Shown here piece after piece: positions 18,076-26,016 of a stretch of 63,874 bases of DNA. The notes beneath the pieces are model-generated. The model did no database searches. It had not been told where the DNA came from and saw nothing but the letters and a program-made list of their open reading frames with translations. Each line of letters opens with the position of its first letter. Positions within the stretch are counted from its first letter, which is position 1. This DNA comes from Nitrospiria bacterium (lineage in GTDB: Bacteria; Nitrospirota; UBA9217): contig CAKKRC010000067.1 in assembly GCA_919902495.1 (NCBI GenBank), forward strand, positions 1-63,874, in the 5' to 3' direction. Made by a program: the position numbers and the translations under genes.

Positions 18076-18735
18076 TCATTCACCTTCTGCGGGGCTCGAT
18101 GAACCGAAGTAAGCGTCCGCCCGGGCCATGAGCGTATTGAGCGCAACTGTCAACTCGTTCCTTTTGTTCTCAAGCTCTTCTTCGCCGGTCCCGCTCACGA
18201 GGATCGGTTCGCCGTACATGACAACACATTCTGTGAACGGCATCGGCAGCATGTACTTGTCCCAGATCCTTTCGAGGACCCATGAGCGCTTCGCACCCAT
18301 GACCAGGGGCACAATCGGCTTCCCAAGCTTTCCCGCGAGCGAGGTGATCCCCTGCTTCACCTCGTAGACAGGACCGCGCGGCCCGTCAACGGCTAGAGCG
18401 ATGCATTTTTCGTCCTTGAGCGCTTTCATAAGACCCAGATACGCCTGTGCCCCCTTGCGCTTGCTTGAACCACGCACAACGCCGAATCCGAAGCGACTGA
18501 TGATACCGGCCTGTATCTCGCCATCCCGGCTCTCGCTTGCCGGAATGACGATATTAGAATCCCGGTGCGTGTAGAAGAGGAGGAACTGCCTCCCGTGCCA
18601 GAAGGCGTAGATGAAGTTCTTCCCTCCCGCGGCCAGACCCCGGGGTATCTCAAGGTTTGCGAACCGGATCCGGAGGGTCCGGCTCCAGAGCGAGATCAGG
18701 GACCAACCGATGAACGAAAGAATTCTGGCTCGCAT
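18076..18735 (-). CDS. DUF374-family lysophospholipid acyltransferase-like protein
   Basis: The 219-residue protein has an N-terminal hydrophobic anchor and an AFWHGRQFLL segment near residue 45, where the family has its conserved His. AVDGPRGPVYEVKQGI and GKPIVPLVMGAKRSW are the remaining DUF374 landmarks. The classical HX4D box of LpxL/LpxM is not seen. Members of this broad family, such as the epsilonproteobacterial LpxJ, have been reported to be late lipid A acyltransferases. Its place between msbA and waaA, with a one-base TGATG overlap with msbA, fits that role. The acyl chain and position are unknown. Confidence 0.75.
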   Translation of the reverse strand: MRARILSFIGWSLISLWSRTLRIRFANLEIPRGLAAGGKNFIYAFWHGRQFLLFYTHRDSNIVIPASESRDGEIQAGIISRFGFGVVRGSSKRKGAQAYLGLMKALKDEKCIALAVDGPRGPVYEVKQGITSLAGKLGKPIVPLVMGAKRSWVLERIWDKYMLPMPFTECVVMYGEPILVSGTGEEELENKRNELTVALNTLMARADAYFGSSSPAEGE

Positions 18736-20486
18736 CAGTTCTTCGCTCCCTGCTGTTCATCGCGGAACTGCTGATCATAGAGGTTCTTGTACTCGCCGGC
18801 CAGTGCCAGGAGCTCCTCATGCCTGCCCTCTTCCACGATCCTGCCGCCTTTGAGCACGATAATGCGGTCGGCGTTCATGATGGTGGAAAGGCGATGAGCG
18901 ATGACAAAGCTTGTCCTGCCTTGCATGAGCGTGTCAAGGGCGTTCTGGACCTCACGCTCCGATTCTGTGTCAAGCGATGACGTTGCCTCGTCGAGGATGA
19001 GTATGGGGGCGTCCTTGAGCAGTGCCCGGGCAATGGCGATGCGCTGGCGCTGGCCACCCGACAGTTTTACGCCGGACTCCCCGATCACGGTGTCATACCC
19101 CTGCGGGAGGGCGCGAATGAAGCCGTCCGCATGGGCAGCCTGCGCGGCGCGAACAACGTCATCGAACGATTTTTCCGTATGACCGTAGCCGATGTTGTTG
19201 CGTATCGTATCATTGAACAGGATCGTCTGTTGCGTAACGATCGCGGTACAGGACCGGAGGGATTCAAGGGTCGCGTTGCGGATATCGGTGCCGTCGATAA
19301 TGATCGCTCCCCGGGTCACATCATAGAACCGGGGCAGGAGGTTCACGAGCGTGGTCTTCCCTCCCCCGCTTCTGCCGACGATCGCGATGGCCTCGCCGGA
19401 CCTGACCGTGAGATTGATGTCTTTCAGAATGGGTGTTTCCTCGTACTGAAAAGACAGGTCCTTCAGCTCGATCGTCCTGAAATCGCGGGAGAGCTCCGTA
19501 GCACCCGCCTTGTTCTTGATCTCCGGCTCCGTATCGAGGACCTCGAATATGCGCTTTGCCGCCGCGATGCCGTCCTGAACGATATTATTGATGCCGTTCA
19601 GGTCCTTGAGCGGACGGTAGAAGAAGACGAGGGCGACGGTAAAGGAAAAGAAATCACCCGGGGACATGGTCTTGCTCACAATGATCGCGTAAAGACCGTA
19701 CAGAATGACAAAGGCGGTGCCGGTCATGGAGATGACCTCCATCACCGGATGCGAAAGCGCGCTGGTCTTGATGGACCGCATCAGTGAATTGAAGAGGTCC
19801 TTGTTCCGGGCGGCGAACCGCCTGCCTTCATAGAGCTCCATGCCGAAGGCCTTGACGATGCGGATGCCCGAGATTGTCTCGTGCAGATGCGTCGTGAGAT
19901 CGCCGATCTGCTCCTGCATCTGGGTGCTTGTCTTCCGGAAGCGCCTGCTGAACTTGGACAGCGCGATGCCGGCAAAGGGCAGAACGATCAGGGAAAAGGC
20001 GGCCAGGCGCCAGTTCAGATAGAGGATGTAGCCCGTCAGGGCCGCCATGGTAAAGACGCCCTGTACAAGACTGGACGGGACCCTGGTCAGAGCGCCCTGC
20101 ACCAGGGTCACGTCATTGACGATCCGTGACATGATCACGCCCGTCGGCGTTCTGGTGAAGTAGGAGAAAGAGAGGTTCTGGATGTGCGCGTACAGCTGGT
20201 CACGGATGTCGTTCACGACCTTCTGGCCGACATACCCCATGAAGTAATCGCGGCCGTACCAGGTGATCCCTTTCAGGATGCTGACGATAATAAGCGCGAG
20301 AGGGACCCAACGGCCCATCTTCCAGTCCATGCCGATGATCACCGTGTCGATAACCGGCTTGACCAGGTAGGTCTGCGCGGAGATCATGGCGCTTGCAAGC
20401 AGCATGAACAACGCGGCCCAGACGAGCCGCATGCGGTACGGTCTCAAGTACCGGAACAGCCGTTTATAGATCTCCATGCCGATCAT
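18735..20486 (-). CDS. msbA: Lipid A export ABC transporter, permease/ATPase fusion
   Basis: The 583-residue half-transporter has six membrane spans in the first about 320 residues. The ATPase domain has Walker A GRSGGGKTT near residues 375-383, signature LSGGQRQRIAIARALL and Walker B LILDEATSSLD, followed by the H-loop VIAHRLST. As MsbA it would act as a homodimer to flip core-lipid A across the inner membrane. Neighbours lpxB (ATGA overlap) and the DUF374 and waaA genes make lipid A flippase the best reading, although other ABCB exporters look similar. Confidence 0.88.
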   Translation of the reverse strand: MIGMEIYKRLFRYLRPYRMRLVWAALFMLLASAMISAQTYLVKPVIDTVIIGMDWKMGRWVPLALIIVSILKGITWYGRDYFMGYVGQKVVNDIRDQLYAHIQNLSFSYFTRTPTGVIMSRIVNDVTLVQGALTRVPSSLVQGVFTMAALTGYILYLNWRLAAFSLIVLPFAGIALSKFSRRFRKTSTQMQEQIGDLTTHLHETISGIRIVKAFGMELYEGRRFAARNKDLFNSLMRSIKTSALSHPVMEVISMTGTAFVILYGLYAIIVSKTMSPGDFFSFTVALVFFYRPLKDLNGINNIVQDGIAAAKRIFEVLDTEPEIKNKAGATELSRDFRTIELKDLSFQYEETPILKDINLTVRSGEAIAIVGRSGGGKTTLVNLLPRFYDVTRGAIIIDGTDIRNATLESLRSCTAIVTQQTILFNDTIRNNIGYGHTEKSFDDVVRAAQAAHADGFIRALPQGYDTVIGESGVKLSGGQRQRIAIARALLKDAPILILDEATSSLDTESEREVQNALDTLMQGRTSFVIAHRLSTIMNADRIIVLKGGRIVEEGRHEELLALAGEYKNLYDQQFRDEQQGAKN

Positions 20487-21622
20487 GCCGCCCTCTCGAG
20501 CAGTTCCCGGGCCACCGAAGCCGCGCGGCTCGATGCGCCTCCCTCGCCCAACAGCGCACGGACCTGTCGCAGGTCATGCTCGACCTCCCTGCGTTTATCC
20601 TGATCCGCCAGGAACGTTCCGATGGCGCTTGCGATATGCTCCGGAGTAACGTCATCCTGGATGAGCTCGGGGACGACGGTCCGGCCAGCCACGATGTTCA
20701 CCAGACCGATGTGCTTGACGCGGATGAACAACCTGCCGATGAGATAGGAAATCCTTGAGATCCGGTACACGATCACCATGGGGACCGCCATGAGGCCCGT
20801 CTCCAGGGTCGCCGTACCCGATGTCACGATGGCGGCATCCGATGCCCGGAGGACATCGTACACCTTCCCGTCAATGATGCGGACCGGTACGCCGCTTTCC
20901 GAAACATACCTCTCCACAAGGTCATGCGGCAGCGTCGGCGCGACCGGCAGGACGAACTGCACGTCAGGGAACCTGTCGAGCAGTATCGTTGCGGCCTTCA
21001 GCATGTCCGGAAGAAGATGCATGATTTCGTTCGTTCTGCTGCCGGGCAGGAGCGCGACGGTACGGCGGTCCCGCGCAATTCCCAGGACATCCCGCGACTC
21101 CTCACGGGTATAGGCCGACATGACGACGTCAGCAAGCGGATGGCCGACGAACCGTACATCCACCCCGGCATTGCGGTAGAGGTCGACCTCGAAGGGAAAG
21201 ACGACCATGATGGCCGTTACCAGCTTCGCCAGGGTGTTGATCCGTCCTTTTCGCCAGGCCCAGACCTGGGGGCTGATGTAGTACAGTATGGGGATCCCGA
21301 GCTGTTTGGCCGCTTTGCCGGTGAAAATATTGAAATCAGGGAAATCGATCAGGATCAGGAGATCGGGCCGCTCTTCACGCAGGAACTGCTTGAGCTTTGT
21401 ATAGACACGGCAGATCGCTCCAATATGGGTCAGTACCTCGGTCGCGCCGACGACGGATATCTCTGAAGCATCGGCCAGCATAGTAACGCCGGCGGCGCGC
21501 ATGTTCCTGCTGCCGACGCCGTAAAATATCAGGGTGGGGTCCTGCGATTTCATCGCCTTCACGAGATTGGATCCGTGCAGATCTCCTGACGCCTCGCCCG
21601 CGATGATCAGTATCTTTTTCAT
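20483..21622 (-). CDS. lpxB: Lipid-A-disaccharide synthase
   Basis: From ATG 21622 the protein has 379 residues, normal for LpxB (GT19). The start MKKILIIAGEASGDLHG is the diagnostic N-terminus. LIDFPDFN, YYISPQVWAWRKGR and LLPGSRTNEI are the further family motifs. It joins UDP-2,3-diacyl sugar and lipid X into the lipid A disaccharide at the inner membrane. A longer frame upstream adds a sequence unlike the family and is rejected. The gene is separated from the gnnB-like gene by 215 bases carrying an inverted repeat, so transcription may be interrupted there. Confidence 0.95.
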   Translation of the reverse strand: MKKILIIAGEASGDLHGSNLVKAMKSQDPTLIFYGVGSRNMRAAGVTMLADASEISVVGATEVLTHIGAICRVYTKLKQFLREERPDLLILIDFPDFNIFTGKAAKQLGIPILYYISPQVWAWRKGRINTLAKLVTAIMVVFPFEVDLYRNAGVDVRFVGHPLADVVMSAYTREESRDVLGIARDRRTVALLPGSRTNEIMHLLPDMLKAATILLDRFPDVQFVLPVAPTLPHDLVERYVSESGVPVRIIDGKVYDVLRASDAAIVTSGTATLETGLMAVPMVIVYRISRISYLIGRLFIRVKHIGLVNIVAGRTVVPELIQDDVTPEHIASAIGTFLADQDKRREVEHDLRQVRALLGEGGASSRAASVARELLERAA

Positions 21623-21690
21623 TCGTCCATCCGCATCGGTGTGGCCTTTCGTGGCCTGAAACCTATAATCATAGAAACGGCATTTGACGC

Positions 21691-21800
21691 TGATAAATGC
21701 GGATGAGAGCCGGATAAAATCGGATTTCTTGTCAGAGTGGAACTCACCCATTGGGTAAGGTCTTTGCAAAAGAACAATTCGTTTTTATCCGCCTTTATCA
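21691..21800. repeat. Inverted repeat in the gnnB-lpxB gap
   Basis: Arms TGATAAATGCGGATGA (21691-21706) and TTATCCGCCTTTATCA (21785-21800) are reverse complements with two mismatches. The interior and flanks hold further GCGGAT-like copies (CCGGATAAAATCGGAT at about 21710). The layout looks like a degenerate intergenic repeat element, not a terminator, because no T-tract follows either arm. Confidence 0.5.
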
Positions 21801-21837
21801 TAAGTTAATCCGCTTCTACCGTGTCCAAAGGCTGTTT

Positions 21838-22938
21838 CTATGATAATGCCTTCTTGACCGCGTCGGCAACGGTCCTGATCTGCTCGACCGTCAATTCCGG
21901 ATACATGGGGAGCGACAGCACCTCCCGTGCCGCCTGTTCCGAGGCCGGGAGGCTCCCGGGCATCATGCCCAGGCCTTTGTACGCCGACTGCAGATGCAGG
22001 GGAACGGGGTAATAGATCATCGATGACATCTTGGCATCGTCAAGGCGCTTCTTGACGGCGTCGCGGTCCTTGAGCCGGATGGTGTACTGATGGTAGACAT
22101 GAGTGCCGTCAGCGCTCTCGACGGGCGTCTGGATGCCCGGTACGTTCAGGTACGTATTGTACAGGGCGGCATTCTTTCTCCGGTTCTCGTTATACACGTC
22201 TATCCGCTTGAACTTGATGTTCAGGACCGCGGCCTGGATCTCGTCGAGCCTGCTGTTGTAGCCGATCTCATCGTGATAATAGCGCACCCTGCTTCCGTGG
22301 TTCCTGAGGCTCTGTAGATGATCGGCAAGCTTCTGGTCATTCGTGATGACCATGCCGCCGTCGCCATAACAGCCGAGGTTCTTGCTCGGGAAAAAGCTGA
22401 AACAGCCCATTTCACCAACGGACCCGGTCTTCTTCCCCTTGTATTCGGAACCAAAGGACTGCGCGCAGTCCTCAATGACCTTGAGGCCATGCTTCTTCGC
22501 GATCGCCATGAGCGGGCCCATGTCGACGGCCTGGCCGTAGAGATGGACGGGAAGGATCGCCTTGGTGTGCTTGGTGATCCTCGATGCGATCTGCGACACA
22601 TCCATGTTAAAGGTATCCGGCCTGATGTCGACGAATACCGGCACCGCCCCAACGTAGGAAACGGCCTCAGCCGTCGCAATGAAGGTGAACGGCGTGGTGA
22701 TGACCTCGTCGCCGGGGCCGATGCCGGCAGCACGAAGCGCAAGATGGAGGGCATCGGTGCCCGATGCAACGCCGACGGCGAACTTGACGCCGTGATAGTC
22801 AGCGATGCTCTGCTCAAGCGCCTTCCCCTGCGGGCCCATGATAAAAGCGGTTTTCTCGATGACGCTCAGGACTGCCCTATCGATCTCGTCCTTCATGGCA
22901 TCATACTGGATCTTCAGATCAACCATCGGTACTGACAT
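21838..22938 (-). CDS. gnnB: DegT-family aminotransferase, candidate GnnB (UDP-GlcNAc3N synthesis)
   Basis: The 366-residue PLP enzyme has the SGTDALHLALRA turn near residue 60 and VIEDCAQSFG near 150. The internal-aldimine Lys lies in FFPSKNLGCYGDGG near 185, followed by GYNSRLDEIQAAVL. This is the WecE/WbpE-like sugar aminotransferase group. In Acidithiobacillus ferrooxidans and Leptospira, GnnA oxidises UDP-GlcNAc at C3 and GnnB aminates it to UDP-GlcNAc3N, and in the former the pair lies between lpxA and lpxB. Here an oxidoreductase and this aminotransferase lie between lpxA/lpxI and lpxB, the same context. GnnB is therefore the best call; another O-antigen amino-sugar enzyme is possible. 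Confidence 0.68.
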   Translation of the reverse strand: MSVPMVDLKIQYDAMKDEIDRAVLSVIEKTAFIMGPQGKALEQSIADYHGVKFAVGVASGTDALHLALRAAGIGPGDEVITTPFTFIATAEAVSYVGAVPVFVDIRPDTFNMDVSQIASRITKHTKAILPVHLYGQAVDMGPLMAIAKKHGLKVIEDCAQSFGSEYKGKKTGSVGEMGCFSFFPSKNLGCYGDGGMVITNDQKLADHLQSLRNHGSRVRYYHDEIGYNSRLDEIQAAVLNIKFKRIDVYNENRRKNAALYNTYLNVPGIQTPVESADGTHVYHQYTIRLKDRDAVKKRLDDAKMSSMIYYPVPLHLQSAYKGLGMMPGSLPASEQAAREVLSLPMYPELTVEQIRTVADAVKKALS

Positions 22939-22955
22939 GTTCGGGTGACTCCTCT

Positions 22956-23906
22956 CTATGTGAACGGAACAAACTCGGCAATGCTGTTCTCTATCGAATG
23001 GGTGATGAGTCTTGCCAGGGCCAGAGCATTCCTGCCTTCAATGCCGGATACGGTCGGACGGGACGTGTGCTCAACACAGGAAATGAACGCCGTGATCTCC
23101 TCCCGAAGGGTGTCCCGGCGCTCTGTGGCGATCTCGGTCGTGACGAATTCGGGGACATCCCCCGGTCCCCGGCGGGATACAAATGCCTTCTGGGTCTGGT
23201 AGTCTGCCGTATAGAGCGTGTCTCCATCGAATATCCTGAGCAGGCGCTTCTTTTCGTCAGAGATCCTGCTTGCCGTAACATCGGCAACACAGCCGTTGGC
23301 GAAGACGATCCTGGCCATGACCGCATCGATCTCCCGGGTGATGATCGAGGACCCCGCCGCGCTCACCTTGAGGGGAGTTGAGCCGGAAAGAGCGGAGACG
23401 ATGTCCAGATCATGGATCATGAGGTCAAGGACAACGTTCACATCGGTGCATCGCACGGTAAAGGGAGCGCTTCGTTCCGCCTGTAGATAGCGGGGCGATC
23501 TCAGGAGCGGCTGTATGACTGTGATCGCGGGATTAAATCGTTCAATATGGCCCACCTGAAGGACGATGTTCTTTCGGGACGCAAGGGCGATCAGTTCATC
23601 GGCCTGTTCCATCGTAACGGTCATGGGCTTTTCGAGCAGGACATGGACCCCCGCCTCGATGACCTGTTTGGCGATCTCGTGATGGAGGATCGTGGGAACA
23701 ACGATGCTGACCACGTCGACCTTGTCCAGGAATCGCGACAGGTCGGTAAAGGCCTCCGTGTTCAGCTTCCGGGCGATCTGTTCTCCCCGAACCGGGTCCT
23801 TCTCAACGATGCCCGCAAGTTCGACGTTCGGCAGACCCGCGTATTTCTCGGCATGGAACTGGCCGAGGTAACCTGCTCCAATCACACCTGCTCGTAGCTT
23901 CTTCAT
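22956..23906 (-). CDS. gnnA: Gfo/Idh/MocA oxidoreductase, candidate GnnA
   Basis: The 316-residue protein has the N-terminal NAD-binding GVIGAGYLGQFHAEK motif. The EKP motif (LLEKPMTVTMEQADEL) is near residue 95, and DLMIHDLDIV near 160 carries the conserved Asp and His of the family. Length is normal for sugar-nucleotide 3-dehydrogenases. As GnnA it would oxidise UDP-GlcNAc at C3 to give the keto-sugar used by the neighbouring aminotransferase. It lies 11 bases after lpxI and 17 before the gnnB-like gene, so the three are co-transcribed. The assignment rests on the family and the position inside the lpx operon. Confidence 0.68.
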   Translation of the reverse strand: MKKLRAGVIGAGYLGQFHAEKYAGLPNVELAGIVEKDPVRGEQIARKLNTEAFTDLSRFLDKVDVVSIVVPTILHHEIAKQVIEAGVHVLLEKPMTVTMEQADELIALASRKNIVLQVGHIERFNPAITVIQPLLRSPRYLQAERSAPFTVRCTDVNVVLDLMIHDLDIVSALSGSTPLKVSAAGSSIITREIDAVMARIVFANGCVADVTASRISDEKKRLLRIFDGDTLYTADYQTQKAFVSRRGPGDVPEFVTTEIATERRDTLREEITAFISCVEHTSRPTVSGIEGRNALALARLITHSIENSIAEFVPFT

Positions 23907-23917
23907 GGCCCCCTGTC

Positions 23918-24754
23918 TTATTTCTCTTTTGCCGGTGATGGGATGCTGCCGCTTTCGTCGAGCGCAACGATGGCGATGCCCGCCTGATCGGCCCGTGCGA
24001 TAAGGGAATCCTTCTGGATCATGATGGTCTTGCCTGCTTCAATGGCGAGGCAACCTGCCTTGACCTCCAGCATGGTGATGATGGTCTGCAGACCGGTTGC
24101 CGGCAGATCGAACCGCAGGTCCTGCTGCGGTTTGCAGATCTTCACGACCACCGCGCCTTCCCGGCACAGGCGGCCGCCGCGGCGGATGGTCTCGTCCGTT
24201 CCTTCGATGGCCTCAACGGCAACGACCGTCTTGTCCTTGATGACGACGGTCTGGCCGATATCAAGCCGTCCGATGTCTTTGGCCATTTGCCAGCCGAATG
24301 CTATGTCCTTCCATTCGTCCTTCGTCGGCTTCCTTTTTGTCAGGACACCGGCAGGTGCGAGAAGATTGTCAAGATAGAGCGTTGACTCCCGGACCGTGAT
24401 GCCTTCCGACTCCAGTTCGTCGGCAACAGCGCGAAGAAGGGAATCATCATGCTTGGCGACCATCTTGGCAAGCAGGGCCGCTCCCCGGAGATCCGGTAGA
24501 CCGCCAAACATACCGGTCTTCTTGATCCCTCCCGCCATGAGAACGTCGCTGACCCCTTGCTCCTTGAAAAATTTTATGAGCTTCCCGAGATGGCCGAGCT
24601 TGATCCAGATGATCGCATCGGTCCACTGGGCAAGTTCCGGCAGGGTCTCCCCTTCGTGCGCCACGGCGACGACGCCGAGCCCCTTCTGTTTTGCCGCCTT
24701 GGCGAACTCCAGGGGAAAATCGCCGCTCCCTGCTATGAGACCTATCTTGTTCAT
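23918..24754 (-). CDS. lpxI: UDP-2,3-diacylglucosamine pyrophosphatase LpxI
   Basis: The 278-residue protein is a full-length LpxI (DUF1009). The N-terminal GLIAGSGDFPLE motif, the central DVLMAGGIKKTG motif and the C-terminal DLRFDLPATGLQTI segment, whose Asp matches the catalytic residue reported for Caulobacter LpxI, are all present. LpxI replaces LpxH in many alphaproteobacteria and deltaproteobacteria and makes lipid X (2,3-diacyl-glucosamine-1-phosphate) by hydrolysing UDP-2,3-diacylGlcN. In this operon it follows lpxA and leads into the gnnA-like gene. No LpxH or LpxG homologue is visible. Confidence 0.95.
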   Translation of the reverse strand: MNKIGLIAGSGDFPLEFAKAAKQKGLGVVAVAHEGETLPELAQWTDAIIWIKLGHLGKLIKFFKEQGVSDVLMAGGIKKTGMFGGLPDLRGAALLAKMVAKHDDSLLRAVADELESEGITVRESTLYLDNLLAPAGVLTKRKPTKDEWKDIAFGWQMAKDIGRLDIGQTVVIKDKTVVAVEAIEGTDETIRRGGRLCREGAVVVKICKPQQDLRFDLPATGLQTIITMLEVKAGCLAIEAGKTIMIQKDSLIARADQAGIAIVALDESGSIPSPAKEK

Positions 24755-24775
24755 GGTGTTGACCGATTTCCACTG

Positions 24776-25549
24776 CTAACGCGTGATACCCCGTTTTGAG
24801 TTCTTCATGAACTCCATGAGGTGCAGGGCCTCCGGGGAATCGCCCAGTTCAGCCTTGACCCTGGCGAGCGCCTCCTCCAGGATGAGCCCTGACCGGAAGA
24901 TGATCCGGTATGCCTTTTTCAGGTTGGCGATGGCTTCATCGCTGAAGCCCCTCCGTTTGAGGCCGACCAGGTTGAGACCGTATAATTTCGCCCGGTTCCC
25001 TGCAGCGCTCACATAGGGCGGAATGTCCTGCGGAACAGCGGATTGCCCGCCGATGATGGCATACGCCCCGATCCGTACGAACTGATGCACCGCGACGATC
25101 CCGCCCAGGATGGCATAGTCGCCGACGGTTATATGCCCGCCCAATCCGACTGAGTTCGCCATGATGATGTGGTTTCCCAGCTTGCAGTCATGAGCAACAT
25201 GTGAATAGGCCATCAGAAAATTTCCGTTTCCGATCTCCGTGACACGGTCCTCTTTTGTCGTTGCGCGGTGAATGGTGGCGGATTCCCGGATCACGTTGTC
25301 GTTCCCGATGATCAGCGATGTCTCCTCGTTCTTATAACTGATGTCCTGCGGCGCGGTCCCGATGCACGAAAAGGGAAATATCTGGTTTCGCTCTCCAATG
25401 GTGGTCCAGCCCTCAACGAGGACGTGCGACGCGATCCGGGTGTTCTTTCCCACGGAGACGTGTTCTCCCACGACCGAGTAGGGGCCTATCTCGACGCCCT
25501 CTGCGATCTTCGCCCGGGGATGGACGATTGCTGTTGGATGGATGTTCAC
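24776..25549 (-). CDS. lpxA: UDP-GlcNAc (or UDP-GlcNAc3N) acyltransferase
   Basis: The 257-residue protein has left-handed beta-helix hexapeptide repeats through about residue 190, followed by a helical C-terminus. The catalytic His is in the YSHVAHDC motif (E. coli His125 equivalent), with the LKRRGFS motif near 200. By ungapped alignment with E. coli LpxA around the active site, the hydrocarbon-ruler position 173 is Gly, as in enzymes that prefer long (about C14) 3-hydroxyacyl chains. The neighbouring gnn genes raise the possibility that it acylates an amine at C3. It follows fabZ directly. Confidence 0.95.
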   Translation of the reverse strand: MNIHPTAIVHPRAKIAEGVEIGPYSVVGEHVSVGKNTRIASHVLVEGWTTIGERNQIFPFSCIGTAPQDISYKNEETSLIIGNDNVIRESATIHRATTKEDRVTEIGNGNFLMAYSHVAHDCKLGNHIIMANSVGLGGHITVGDYAILGGIVAVHQFVRIGAYAIIGGQSAVPQDIPPYVSAAGNRAKLYGLNLVGLKRRGFSDEAIANLKKAYRIIFRSGLILEEALARVKAELGDSPEALHLMEFMKNSKRGITR

Positions 25550-25565
25550 GACGGTCGTTTCCCCC

Positions 25566-25997
25566 CTATTTATCCACGATCATGGCCATCATCTCCGCCT
25601 CGGCAACGATGACGCCGTCGACCAGCGCCACGCCCTTGAATGTACGGATGGTAGAGCGCACTTTGAGCAGGTCCAGTTCGAAGCGGACCTGGTCCCCCGG
25701 AAGGACGGGTTTCCGGAATTTCGCCTTGTCGATGCTCATGAAGTAGATGACCTTTTTTGATGGTTCCGGGTCTGACTTGAGCGCCAGCACGCCGCCTGTC
25801 TGGGCCATGGCTTCGAGTAACAGCACGCCGGGCATGATGGGATGCCCCGGAAAGTGGCCCTGGAAGAATGGTTCATTGATCGTGACGTTCTTGATGCCTA
25901 CCACCCGCTTGTTCTCTTCGAACTCCACGATCCTGTCGATCAGCAGGAATGGGTAGCGGTGCGGAAGGTAGGTCATGATTTCATCGATGCCGATCAT
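25566..25997 (-). CDS. fabZ: 3-hydroxyacyl-ACP dehydratase
   Basis: The 143-residue hot-dog-fold protein has the catalytic His in [14 protein letters not shown] near residue 12. The catalytic Glu is in [15 protein letters not shown] near residue 63, preceded by the conserved [11 protein letters not shown]. FabZ dehydrates 3-hydroxyacyl-ACP for fatty acid elongation, and it competes with LpxA and LpxD for the same acyl-ACP. Its location between lpxD and lpxA is the common arrangement in Gram-negative bacteria. Confidence 0.97.
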   Translation of the reverse strand: MIGIDEIMTYLPHRYPFLLIDRIVEFEENKRVVGIKNVTINEPFFQGHFPGHPIMPGVLLLEAMAQTGGVLALKSDPEPSKKVIYFMSIDKAKFRKPVLPGDQVRFELDLLKVRSTIRTFKGVALVDGVIVAEAEMMAMIVDK

Positions 25998-26016
25998 ACT
26001 TCATCCCCCTCATTAC

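Noticed and set aside
21623-21769. N-terminal extension of lpxB to 21769
   Set aside because: LpxB proteins begin at the MKKILIIAGEASGD motif; the extension crosses the inverted repeat.
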